Assembly: GCA_024405255.1 (NCBI GenBank)
Contig: JAKSOY010000112.1
Location: 1 to 14,214 of the forward strand
Reading direction: 5' to 3'
Source: Kiritimatiellia bacterium
GTDB taxonomy: Bacteria > Verrucomicrobiota > Kiritimatiellia > RFP12 > UBA1067
DNA length: 14,214 nucleotides
Positions within the stretch are counted from its first letter, which is position 1, and every line of letters begins with the position of its first letter. The notes beneath the pieces are model-generated. The model had not been told where the DNA came from. It saw only the letters and a program-made list of their open reading frames with translations, and made no database searches. Shown here piece by piece: positions 7,001-13,684 of the stretch. Both the position numbers and the translations under genes were made by a program.

Positions 7001-7250
7001 GCACGCGCGCCGTGCCGCCCGTGGTGGGGGCGATCCAGATGCGATCGTTCCATTCGAAAACGAACTGCTTGCCGTCCGCAGAAACAGAGGGACGCGCACC
7101 GACATAGATGCGCGTCCAGTCTTGGGTCGCTTGTGCGACATCAACCTTGGGGGCGGACGAATTAGATGAAGAGACACCTTCGGCTGCAGCCATGAAACAG
7201 GGAATCAGCACGAGGGAGCCGGTGACGCAACAAAGAGAACGCAGATTCAC
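4062..7250 (-). CDS. exported tricorn-type protease (S41 family)
   Basis: The protein has 1062 residues from a GTG at 7250, chosen because AGGAG lies six bases upstream and longer starts fall inside the tRNA. MNLRSLCCVTGSLVLIPCF followed by MAAAEG is a likely Sec signal peptide, so it probably works in the periplasm. Beta-propeller repeats with SPDG/SADG motifs fill roughly residues 40-660. A PDZ domain (about 769-835, with IKPGDIV) and a C-terminal S41 core follow. The catalytic set matches archaeal tricorn in order and spacing: S738-H739 in DASHLG, S971 in GSNGEIF and E1027 in DMESNG, with DVRNNHGG at 913-920. Tricorn proteases trim peptides to short fragments, and a periplasmic form would scavenge peptides. 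It is the first protein gene of the minus-strand unit. No C-terminal anchor is seen. Confidence 0.9.
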   Translation of the reverse strand: MNLRSLCCVTGSLVLIPCFMAAAEGVSSSNSSAPKVDVAQATQDWTRIYVGARPSVSADGKQFVFEWNDRIWIAPTTGGTARVLAAGDNSRDSWPVLSPDGKRVAFLSNRMDLENLFELNLENGSLRRVTINSNPPRPYAYASDGKTFVTTVTRDHADDDHASRLALVSPTGVETVLFDAMASEPALSPDGTKVLFTRGGDNIYRKRAKTFSSYAAEIWLYDIKTQTFTLVIQKKTDSRTPLWAPDGLGFYYVSGDGGSKNLRYHALNPDAEAQKALSYKADFALTFFKGDNIVQPTISADGHTIVFRQGFDFWRLDLTEAHPKPQLIVLHPDASWTPPLATTRNRWYTSIGNPDGNGGFSFCLPEGEEVAFSCGGDLWVMNMSEKEPVCLHGDTLTLERDCAFSPDGNDLYFLTDHGDGTDLWVARREDPKKPWTKNKSFKKTRLLADGVTRQNISLSPDGKRLMWRDGFSRLHFANTNGLDVVDGPNMPADDVFAWSPDGKWLACGFADNHKNYDIWIVSTTGARPPCNVSRHFKWDGEPAWSADGKILAWAGSRDEGTRIFYFYLDGKGGKGAPNEIDFEDIELRIKTINTSRASSLFFHSSEQKLAFNDGSQTSYVVFPNELSPKRLTAKRGVAQLWGTKKDKGRLLWSVGNKPAHYEYVADFNVYPIFNLPDYRELLGRTVWGRIRDRFYDGNFHGADWGAIKAKYVPAFRNATSWTVIQRIVYMMLGELDASHLGFYHSDISRTEWQPGPFGQNWRAITLHLGLRFDPTYEGPGLRVRDVLHDGPADKANCGIKPGDIVTEINNKKTDPKQDLATYLTTHDQLKVSFTFGHPGEPATNVVRVKAINYSDARTLVGEQWIRANRQLVHKLSNGRVGYVYVAAMDHKEFKRFESEVFSEGYGRDALIIDVRNNHGGYTADQMLSILCAQEHSFEVPRNGQRGYLMGYTVHPVWTKPIGVICNAITGSNGEIFTHAVKTLRRGIVVGQPTGGAVIATNDRPLLDYGKFRDAEFGWFVKDGTDMESNGAVPHILVPLTPIDEVRGVDPQLERTVKELLKK

Positions 7251-7268
7251 GGATACTCCTCGAAAAAT

Positions 7269-7342
7269 TGGTTGCCTCGCAGGGACTCGAACCCCAACAG
7301 GCAGAATCAGAATCTGCAGTGCTACCATTACACCACGAGGCA
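7269..7342 (-). tRNA. tRNA-Gln (anticodon CUG)
   Basis: The minus strand folds into a complete cloverleaf. The acceptor TGCCTCG (7336-7342) pairs with CGAGGCA (7273-7279), with U1-A72 as usual for bacterial glutamine tRNA. The anticodon stem GCAGA/TCTGC carries loop TTCTGAT, with anticodon CTG at 7308-7310. The T-arm has GGGG-TTCGAGT-CCC. A discriminator A and an encoded CCA (7269-7271) end it. It decodes CAG. Two wobble pairs weaken the T-stem. Only 18 bases separate the CCA from the protease GTG. Confidence 0.93.
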
Positions 7343-7364
7343 ACGTGGTTGGAAAACGGCGTAT

Positions 7365-7393
7365 AGTGTATCATATCCTGTGATGCGGCGCAA
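7365..7393 (-). promoter_or_regulatory. promoter of tRNA-Gln and probably the protease operon
   Basis: On the minus strand TTGCGC (7388-7393), a 17-base spacer and TACACT (7365-7370) form a sigma70-type promoter, with its start about 16 bases before the tRNA 5' end. No other promoter fits in the 18 bases between the tRNA and the protease start, so it probably drives the whole unit down to comF. Confidence 0.6.
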
Positions 7394-7445
7394 GTGGAAA
7401 AATTGAAAAGTTTCGATGAGGGGTAAACTCAGTGTTGGAATGGTG

Positions 7446-7475
7446 TTGACTGTCTGACAGATAATGGGGTATACT
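7446..7475 (+). promoter_or_regulatory. near-consensus promoter of the SUKH-like gene
   Basis: TTGACT (7446-7451), an 18-base spacer and TATACT (7470-7475) match the sigma70 consensus in 10 of 12 positions. The start would be near 7482, giving a leader of about 80 bases. It is divergent from the tRNA promoter, with about 50 bases between the two -35 boxes. Confidence 0.65.
7450..7460 (+). promoter_or_regulatory. candidate operator overlapping the -35 box
   Basis: CTGTCTGACAG is a perfect inverted repeat (CTGTC-T-GACAG) that begins inside the -35 box and covers the first part of the spacer. A repressor bound here would block the promoter. No regulator gene in the window is an obvious partner. 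Confidence 0.4.
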
Positions 7476-7486
7476 GTCTTCGTTGC

Positions 7487-7539
7487 TTTCGGGTTGGCTT
7501 TTTTCACAATCGGGTAGGTTGCCCGAAACCTTCCCGAAA
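7487..7539 (+). promoter_or_regulatory. 5' leader with two competing hairpin partners
   Basis: TTTCGGG (7487-7493) can pair with either of two identical CCCGAAA copies (7522-7528 or 7533-7539). GGTT/AACC (7517-7520, 7527-7530) can close a smaller alternative stem. The element lies entirely within the predicted leader. An attenuator or RNA switch is possible, but no known riboswitch class is recognised. Confidence 0.3.
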
Positions 7540-7562
7540 AACAACACTAAACTGTGTTGATT

Positions 7563-8432
7563 ATGGATGGTATGGAGTGGCTCAAAAACGTTCCTTCGTC
7601 AGACTTGCTGCTGTATGAATTGGTGATGCGTGGATTGCCGGATTCCGCCAAGCAGGTGTTCAGGGATTGTCGTCTCGTGAAACCCCTCTACTTTGTGGAC
7701 GGGGTCGTTTTCAGTGAACCGCAGCTCCTTGCCGCCAACCAGTTTGGCACTGAACGCTATTTCATACTCGGCCGTTTTGCGGATTATTCGACATTCCTCA
7801 TGGATTGCAAGACGGGAAAACTTGGACAGGGGAAAGCATGGGTGGACGACGAAGAAGACTACGACTTTCAGGACATTCCGGAATACCCCACCTTCTTGGA
7901 CCGTGAATTGTTGACGAAGTTTGGCGCATATTCACGACGGCCGGAAGAGGTGTTTGACATGTCCATTTCTGCGACCTTGGAAATCCTGGGGATCAAGGAC
8001 GACGATTCCGTTCCTGATGCGCAGCAGTTTCAGCGGTGGATACGCGAACGGCATGTTCCAGAGGCGGTGTGGCCTTCATTTTCCGCGCTGAGGTATTCCT
8101 GCGAGGTCTCGGCAGGCGGTGGAGGTTGGCTCTTTAAACCAGATTACCTGATGAAGTTCAATGATGCCTTTGACGGTCTGGTGGATCAGGGATTCCTTGC
8201 GATAGGTAGTCGTCCGGGTGACGTGGAGACGATCGTGATCGATTTTCGCGGTGCCTCTCCGGTTGTAGGCCTGATGGCGCTTGAGGAGGCGGATGATTGT
8301 GTCTACGAAAGACATTGCATGACGGTCTCTCCGTCCTTCGAACGGTATTTCCACGACTCCGTTTGCCTTGAAAATATGCCGGATAGCTTCTACGACGCTC
8401 GAGATTTCAAGACGGATTTAAGTTGGGTCTGA
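7563..8432 (+). CDS. SUKH/SMI1-KNR4-like protein, possibly two tandem domains
   Basis: The protein has 289 residues from the ATG at 7563; a GTG at 7554 and an ATG at 7572 are alternatives, and none has a clear Shine-Dalgarno sequence. It is acidic, with many Asp and Glu. The C-terminal part has GFLAIGSRPGDVETIVIDFRG followed by a stretch ending SPSFERYFHDS, the pattern of SUKH domains (strand, IGS, acidic strand, terminal SFxxF helix). The N-terminal half has a similar order: RYFILGRFADYSTFLMDC, then PTFLDRELLTKFGAY. SUKH proteins in bacteria mostly act as immunity proteins that bind and block secreted nuclease or deaminase toxins; some have other roles. No toxin gene is adjacent, so it is an orphan here. 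There is no signal peptide, so it should be cytoplasmic. The family call is by eye and moderate. Confidence 0.5.
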   Translation: MDGMEWLKNVPSSDLLLYELVMRGLPDSAKQVFRDCRLVKPLYFVDGVVFSEPQLLAANQFGTERYFILGRFADYSTFLMDCKTGKLGQGKAWVDDEEDYDFQDIPEYPTFLDRELLTKFGAYSRRPEEVFDMSISATLEILGIKDDDSVPDAQQFQRWIRERHVPEAVWPSFSALRYSCEVSAGGGGWLFKPDYLMKFNDAFDGLVDQGFLAIGSRPGDVETIVIDFRGASPVVGLMALEEADDCVYERHCMTVSPSFERYFHDSVCLENMPDSFYDARDFKTDLSWV

Positions 8433-8478
8433 TGGACGATCAAGGTCAAAGTCGCCCTGCTGTTTCTTTCAAAATGAA

Positions 8479-8508
8479 TTGACCGCTGTGGGGTGGATTT
8501 GATAAGAT
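8479..8508 (+). promoter_or_regulatory. promoter of the hydrolase/beta-helix gene
   Basis: TTGACC (8479-8484), an 18-base spacer and TAAGAT (8503-8508) make a plausible sigma70 promoter. The start is near 8515, and GAGGTGA (8528-8534) is the ribosome site before the ATG at 8541. It lies in the 108-base gap after the SUKH-like gene. Confidence 0.6.
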
Positions 8509-8540
8509 TTGGCAGAAACGAGTCTATGAGGTGAATCGAA

Positions 8541-10895
8541 ATGAAAAGAATACTATTTGCGATGCTTTCGCTGTTAAGTGTGATGCAAGCTGGAATCTGT
8601 GCCGACGTCGCGAAACCGTTCTCGTTGTCCATCCCCGGGAAGGCGACGCGGCCGGTTCTGTATTTTGCGGACCACGATCTGCACGTGTGCGACACGAACA
8701 CGCAGTATGCGGTCATTGTCATCCATGGTGTGACCAGCGGTACGCACGACTACGCGTACTCGATTCGTCCGCACTTGGCGGACAAGTACCCTACGCTCCG
8801 TGCCCCCTACATCATCGTCCCGTGTTTCCCGTTTGAGGATCTGCTCGCGAAGTCCGACTTCAAAGGCTACGCGTGCTGGAAACAGGGGTGCTGGGCTTCG
8901 GGCAACGATTCGGTGAACGCGGGGCCGGTGTGCGCCTACGATGTGGTGGACGAAGTGTTCGCGAAACTGATGGACAAAAAGTCATTCCCCAATCTCAAGC
9001 ATGTGCTGCTGATGGGATTCTCGGCCGGCGGACAGTTCGTGAACCGCTACGTGGCCGTCGGCAAGGCGCCGCAGCGGCCCGGTGTCGCGGTCGACTTTGC
9101 GGTCGGCTCGCCTTCGTCGTGGCTCTATCTGGACGATCGCCGGCCGCAGAAGGACGGCACGTTTGCGCCGCTGACGGGCGACGATTGGAAGGGGTACAAC
9201 AAGTGGCATTGCGGCCTTGAAAACAAGGACAGCATCCGTTATGTCAAAGCCGTGAGTGCCGAGATGATGTGGAAGAATGTCACATCGCGCCACGTGCTGT
9301 GCTTCTGTGGCCTTGAGGACAACGATCCGGCGGGGCGCTATGTGGCGAACGGCCGCACGGCGCGTGCGGAAGGGGCGAGTCGGCTCGAGCGGCTTCGCAA
9401 CTATCGGCGTTATGTTGCGCTCTTCCCCGACTGGGCGAAGCAGATGGACTTCCTGGAAATCCCCGGGGTCGGGCACAAGTCGTTCATTTGCTTCCTCGAT
9501 CCGACGATCATCCGGCTGATGTACGGCCAGCGCAGCAAGACGTATTATGTGGACGCACAGGCGGGGAACGATGCGGCGGACGGTCTGTCGCCCGAGACGG
9601 CGATTCAGTCTCTCGCGCGCGTCAACAATCTGACGCTCGGCGCCTGCGACCGCGTGCTCTTCAAGTGCGGCGGCCTGTGGCGGGGGCAATTGCGCGCCAA
9701 GAGCGGTGAACCGGGCTGGCCCGTTTTCTACGGTAGTTACGGGGAAGGTCCGAAGCCGATTCTGCAGGGGTCGTTGGACCGGAGCCGTCCCGAGGACTGG
9801 ACCAAGGTCGGCGACCGTGTGTGGGCGACCCGACCGGGGATCCCGTGCGATGTCGGCATCTTCATCTGCAATCACGGCGCCCGCTGGGGCGTGAAGAAGT
9901 GGGACAATCCCGATTGGGCCGTGACGGCGACGACGCCGACCTGGGGCCGGACGGTTACAAAGAACGACGATCTCGACTTCTGGTACAACGCGGCGTCGCA
10001 ACGCGTGTTTGTGCGCTATCCGCAGAATCCGGGTGTGGCGTTCGACTCGATCGAACTCGCGCTCACGCGTCACATCGTCGACGAGGGCGGGTGTCGCGAT
10101 GTGACGTACGACGGACTCCACCTGCGCTATGGCGCGGCCCACGGCATCGGCGGCGGCAATACGCGGAACATCACGATCCGTAACTGCGACGTCTGCTGGA
10201 TCGGCGGGGGCCTCCAATACTGGCACAAGGATGCGGCGGGGCGTCCGACGAGCCCCGTGCGCTACGGCAACGGAATCGAATTCTGGGGCGAGTGCCACAA
10301 CAATCTCGTCGAGTGCAATCACGTGTGGCAGATCTACGATGCCGCGCTCACGAACCAGACGAAGGACAGCCCGCGCACGGAGACGGACATCATCTGGCGC
10401 AGCAATCTCGTGGAGAAGGCCGAATACAGTTTCGAGTACTGGAACCACGACCCGACGAGCCGGACCGGCAACATCCTCTTCGAAGGCAACACGTGCCTTG
10501 ACGCCGGCTTCGGCTGGGGCCACGCGCAGCGTCCAGATCCGAACGGCGCGCATCTGATGTTCTACGACAACGCCGCGCCCACGACGAACTTCGTCGTGCG
10601 CAACAACCGCTTCATCCGCACGACGGACCGTTGCATCCGTTTCTTCAACGACTGGCGCGACGGACTCGTGATGACAAACAACGTCTACTGGATTCCCGAA
10701 GGCAAATTTGCCGAGTACCATCTCAACGCGCGCGAGAAGAAGTCCGGCAAGAACATCTTCCCGTCCTCGCGCGCCTGGGGGGGCGGAGCGGAAGAGTTCA
10801 AGCGCTACCAACGCGAGTTCGGCCTCGACGCCGACAGCACCTTCGCGCGCCCCGCCGAAACTCCGCCGTGTCTGCCCGCGCGTTCGGCGAAATAA
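8541..10895 (+). CDS. secreted alpha/beta hydrolase fused to a right-handed beta-helix domain
   Basis: The protein has 784 residues. MKRILFAMLSLLSVMQAGICA is a Sec signal peptide; C20 is not in a proper lipobox. Residues about 35-330 form an alpha/beta hydrolase: VIVIHGV (58-64) is the oxyanion strand and turn, GFSAGG (159-164) carries nucleophile S161, D260 or D262 in CGLEDND is the likely acid, and H312 in GVGHKS completes the triad. From about 335 a second module starts with TYYVDAQAGNDAADGLSPET, a common entry motif of secreted parallel beta-helix proteins, followed by many NxxxxxxN-type rungs (for example RNITIRNCD, RTGNILFEGN, NFVVRNNRFI). Such helices bind or cleave polysaccharides. 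The substrate is not evident; removal of ester groups from a plant or host glycan would fit an esterase plus lyase-like pair. GAGGTGA precedes the ATG. The codons are GC-rich throughout, unlike the next two genes. Confidence 0.75.
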   Translation: MKRILFAMLSLLSVMQAGICADVAKPFSLSIPGKATRPVLYFADHDLHVCDTNTQYAVIVIHGVTSGTHDYAYSIRPHLADKYPTLRAPYIIVPCFPFEDLLAKSDFKGYACWKQGCWASGNDSVNAGPVCAYDVVDEVFAKLMDKKSFPNLKHVLLMGFSAGGQFVNRYVAVGKAPQRPGVAVDFAVGSPSSWLYLDDRRPQKDGTFAPLTGDDWKGYNKWHCGLENKDSIRYVKAVSAEMMWKNVTSRHVLCFCGLEDNDPAGRYVANGRTARAEGASRLERLRNYRRYVALFPDWAKQMDFLEIPGVGHKSFICFLDPTIIRLMYGQRSKTYYVDAQAGNDAADGLSPETAIQSLARVNNLTLGACDRVLFKCGGLWRGQLRAKSGEPGWPVFYGSYGEGPKPILQGSLDRSRPEDWTKVGDRVWATRPGIPCDVGIFICNHGARWGVKKWDNPDWAVTATTPTWGRTVTKNDDLDFWYNAASQRVFVRYPQNPGVAFDSIELALTRHIVDEGGCRDVTYDGLHLRYGAAHGIGGGNTRNITIRNCDVCWIGGGLQYWHKDAAGRPTSPVRYGNGIEFWGECHNNLVECNHVWQIYDAALTNQTKDSPRTETDIIWRSNLVEKAEYSFEYWNHDPTSRTGNILFEGNTCLDAGFGWGHAQRPDPNGAHLMFYDNAAPTTNFVVRNNRFIRTTDRCIRFFNDWRDGLVMTNNVYWIPEGKFAEYHLNAREKKSGKNIFPSSRAWGGGAEEFKRYQREFGLDADSTFARPAETPPCLPARSAK

Positions 10896-10918
10896 GGTTA
10901 AAATTTAGAGGTGTTGAA

Positions 10919-12685
10919 ATGGCACGGAAACTTGTGAAGGTGAAAAAAACGAAAGCGTTGCCCGAAAAGGACGGTGTAGAAAAGTGTGGCATTGTCTTGG
11001 TTGGAACATATAAGGAAAAGCAGCTCGCGTGGATCAAGAAGAACGGCGTCTACAACTATCCGGTGAAGGATGGTGACGAGTTGACGGACGAGATGTGCGG
11101 CAAGATCAAGGAACTGTGGCTCTATGCGGACGTGAAGTCGACACGTCATGCGTTTGTCGCGGAATTCGTCAGCAGGATGTCTCGGGATGAGTTCTTGGCA
11201 GCACATCCGTCGTACGCCAAGTTGGGAAAGTCGAAGAACGCAGCCTATTATGTTTTCAAGGTGATGTCGCTCGACTATGGCTCGGCAGAAGTCGGGCAGT
11301 TTGTGATTGCCCGCGTAGCCGATTTCGGTGGGCGTTCCACCAAGGTTAAAAAGGCTGTTGAACAGTTTAAGATGGATGGCGAGTTCACGCCGCTCGTCCA
11401 TTATTTGCCTTCGGATCTGGCCAGAATCCCTTCTGGACAGCTTCAGGTTTGCGAGGCGGCGGTACAGTTGGAGTTCATGTCGATTTTAAATCCAGGCATT
11501 GAAATGCATTGTGCGACGCCCGAAGCTATTTGTCGACAAGACACGCCGATCATTGATTTGTTTGCGGGTTGCGGGGGAATGAGCCTAGGGTTTGAACTTG
11601 CTGGGTTCCATCCAGTACTTGCGGTCGAGAAGGATGCGTGGGCATCGGAAACCTATGCTCATAATCGCCCAGGTGTAAATGTCATAACAGGAGACATTAC
11701 AAAAATCTTGCAGCCAAGGGAGAAGTATTCCGACCTTGGCGAAGTATTCGGTATTATCGGGGGACCGCCGTGTCAGGGGTTTTCGCTGTCAGGAGATCGC
11801 GATCCCAAGGACCCTCGGAATAGTCTGTTCATGGATTACATGCGATTTGTCAAAGACTTTAAGCCGTCATTCTTTGTCATGGAAAATGTGTTGGGAATAT
11901 TGTCGTCCGTGACGAAGGTCGGAGAGCCGGTTAAAGACGTTGTTGTGTCAGTCGCAAAAGGACTTGGCTATAATGTGAAAGTGATGCAATTGGATGCTTC
12001 CAATTTTGGAGTGCCACAGGCTCGTCAACGTGTTTTCTTTGTGGGAATTCGGGACGATTATCCTTTTGATCCTGATTTGCTGTCACCAGTCAAAACAACG
12101 GCAGAACATCCGATTACCATTCGGCAGACGATTTCCGACTTGCCAGAAATACAGGCTTGTGAAGGTTCTGAAGACATGCCCTATGTCGCGGAACCGACGA
12201 ATGACTACCAGATTTGGTGTCGGGCCGGGTCGGATTCGGTTCGCAATCATGTCGCCATGCGGCACACGAAGCGGCTTGTTGCGCGTTTCCATGTCATCAA
12301 GTATGGAGAATCGGCTGCTGACGTGCCTCAAGAGCACATGCAGCGCAAACGCGGTGATGCATCTGTTATTAGCGGAAAGGTCTATTCGCAAAACAACATG
12401 AGGCCGTTTCCTGATCGTCCGTCACCGACCGTGCCGGCAAGTTTTCAAAGTAATTTTGTCCATCCATTTTGTGATCGAAATTATACTGCGCGAGAGGGCG
12501 CACGGCTCCAGTCGTTCCCAGATCGATATGTGTTTTGCGGAAGGCGTACAACGATGTCATGGGAAAAGAATCTGTCCCAGTATCAACAGATCGGGAATGC
12601 AGTCCCTCCGCTCTTGGCAAGGGCGCTGGGAGAAATGATCAAAGGCTATTTCACAAACATTTCGAATGTTAAACACAAAGCGTGA
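10919..12685 (+). CDS. DNA (cytosine-5-)-methyltransferase of a Type II R-M system
   Basis: The protein has 588 residues from the ATG at 10919, chosen for AGAGGTG upstream; the open frame continues further 5' only as antiparallel noise inside the hydrolase gene. Residues about 210-580 hold all the C5-methyltransferase motifs: I DLFAGCGGMSLGFE (213-226), IV GGPPCQGFS (281-289) with catalytic C285, VI MENV (321-324), VIII QARQR (367-371) and X GNAVPP (559-564). The target-recognition region is about 380-500. The enzyme methylates cytosine in its site and protects host DNA. The first 190 residues are an extra domain with CGIVLVGTYKEKQLAW and several alternating strands, which I cannot assign. 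It is 23 bases after the hydrolase stop with no good promoter visible. It is coupled to the endonuclease gene. AT-richer codons suggest acquisition. Confidence 0.92.
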   Translation: MARKLVKVKKTKALPEKDGVEKCGIVLVGTYKEKQLAWIKKNGVYNYPVKDGDELTDEMCGKIKELWLYADVKSTRHAFVAEFVSRMSRDEFLAAHPSYAKLGKSKNAAYYVFKVMSLDYGSAEVGQFVIARVADFGGRSTKVKKAVEQFKMDGEFTPLVHYLPSDLARIPSGQLQVCEAAVQLEFMSILNPGIEMHCATPEAICRQDTPIIDLFAGCGGMSLGFELAGFHPVLAVEKDAWASETYAHNRPGVNVITGDITKILQPREKYSDLGEVFGIIGGPPCQGFSLSGDRDPKDPRNSLFMDYMRFVKDFKPSFFVMENVLGILSSVTKVGEPVKDVVVSVAKGLGYNVKVMQLDASNFGVPQARQRVFFVGIRDDYPFDPDLLSPVKTTAEHPITIRQTISDLPEIQACEGSEDMPYVAEPTNDYQIWCRAGSDSVRNHVAMRHTKRLVARFHVIKYGESAADVPQEHMQRKRGDASVISGKVYSQNNMRPFPDRPSPTVPASFQSNFVHPFCDRNYTAREGARLQSFPDRYVFCGRRTTMSWEKNLSQYQQIGNAVPPLLARALGEMIKGYFTNISNVKHKA

Positions 12686-12693
12686 GGTGTTCC

Positions 12694-13581
12694 ATGAAGG
12701 ACAAGAATGCTCTTTACGGCTATCTCCAAAGTGCGTATGAGACGAGGCCGTATTTGGTACATGCTAAAAACATCGCGGGGAAACGCGCGACGAAGAAAAA
12801 CGCAGCGAAACTTGCGGTGTTGGATTTGTTTGCTGAACAGTATAAGACATATTTGGCGGGTAATCTTGCTCTCCGGGGATCGTCGAAAGAGATCGTGTCA
12901 AAGCGTGTCAAACTGTTGAATGATTACTATGACTTCTTTAGTGACTATGACGCTTCGCATGAAGTAAAAGTAGATGATGTGTTTAGCGCGCAGTCGAAGT
13001 TCAGGTCGATGGTTCTTGAAGAGTTTCTGGCCATCTTGCTTCATGATGCAGTCTCTGAGTGTTTGAAGGAAGTTCCAGACGCGAACATAGAAATAGGTTC
13101 GGTCAAAGCTTATGCCAACCTCTATTTCTATGGGAAGGATTTTGCGTCATTTGCCGTCGCTCCTTCTTTAGGCATAAATGTAAAAGATCAGGACTTTGCA
13201 ATCTATCGAAATGTGAAAATCCGCATGGACGAAAGTGCTCCCATCGTGACGAGCGTTCCCGTGGTGGCGGTCGAATGCAAGACGTATGTTGACAAGACGA
13301 TGTTTGAGGGGGCAGCGGCAACCGCCGAAAAATTGAAGGCGGGCAACCCGTATACGATGTTTGGGATTGTTGCAGAGACTTATGAGATAGACAGATCGTT
13401 TATTCCGGCTTATTCAAGGGTTGATCAGGTGTATATCCTTCGGAAGGGGAGTCGTAAAGGACAGCTAAAGCCGATTGATGACGAAGTTGTTTTTAAATTG
13501 GTGACAGATATAACCACTCATCTGAAAAAGCCTTGGGTAGATGTCGAGAAAAAATTGGCGGAAGACGGTCTCTTGATTTAA
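12694..13581 (+). CDS. Type II restriction endonuclease, Bpu10I-family-like
   Basis: The protein has 295 residues from the ATG at 12694, preferred over a GTG at 12682 because GAGGTG (12684-12689) is correctly placed for it. A PD-(D/E)xK nuclease core is visible: D167 in VKDQDFAIY and E194-C-K196 in VVAVECKTYVDKTM, with E109/E110 in a preceding helix. The region around GNPYTMFGIVAETYEID and AYSRVDQVYILRK resembles the Bpu10I family, whose founder cuts CCTNAGC; the family call is from memory and moderate. The recognition site cannot be read off. It begins nine bases after the methyltransferase stop, which itself overlaps the ribosome site, so synthesis is coupled and methyltransferase comes first. 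Only one methyltransferase and one nuclease are present, suggesting a symmetric site. Confidence 0.75.
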   Translation: MKDKNALYGYLQSAYETRPYLVHAKNIAGKRATKKNAAKLAVLDLFAEQYKTYLAGNLALRGSSKEIVSKRVKLLNDYYDFFSDYDASHEVKVDDVFSAQSKFRSMVLEEFLAILLHDAVSECLKEVPDANIEIGSVKAYANLYFYGKDFASFAVAPSLGINVKDQDFAIYRNVKIRMDESAPIVTSVPVVAVECKTYVDKTMFEGAAATAEKLKAGNPYTMFGIVAETYEIDRSFIPAYSRVDQVYILRKGSRKGQLKPIDDEVVFKLVTDITTHLKKPWVDVEKKLAEDGLLI

Positions 13582-13608
13582 GGGATAGAAGGGCTTTAGG
13601 TATATTGT

Positions 13609-13620
13609 TCCATATATGGA
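13609..13620. repeat. 12-bp perfect palindrome after the endonuclease gene
   Basis: TCCATATATGGA is perfectly self-complementary and lies in the 103-base gap between the endonuclease and the next gene. It is too short and AT-rich in its centre to be a terminator and has no U-tract. A binding site for a regulator of the following gene is one possibility. No other structure is seen in the gap. Confidence 0.35.
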
Positions 13621-13684
13621 TCGGTTGAGATGGCACAGCAGGCGTATGGCTTCTTGAGACAGTAAATAATAGGGGGCGTCAATT

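Noticed and set aside
7269..7290. tRNA 3' end as an integration site
   Set aside because: No integrase gene is present and I saw no second copy of the tRNA 3' segment in the window.
7251..7343. Protease start at 7343 inside the tRNA region
   Set aside because: The first 31 residues would be translated tRNA-Gln. GTG at 7250 has AGGAG in front and begins a signal peptide.
8982..10811. Minus-strand ORF of 609 codons antisense to the hydrolase/beta-helix gene
   Set aside because: It is the GC-rich mirror of a clearly coding plus-strand gene. The translation is rich in Arg, Ala and Val without any domain, and there is no ribosome site.
10631..10918. Upstream extension of the methyltransferase into the hydrolase gene
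   Set aside because: These 96 residues are out-of-frame reading of the beta-helix coding sequence. The ATG at 10919 has its own ribosome site.
13609..13620. Palindrome read as a terminator of the R-M pair
   Set aside because: The stem is short, its centre is AT-only and it has no U-tract, so I list it only as a palindrome.
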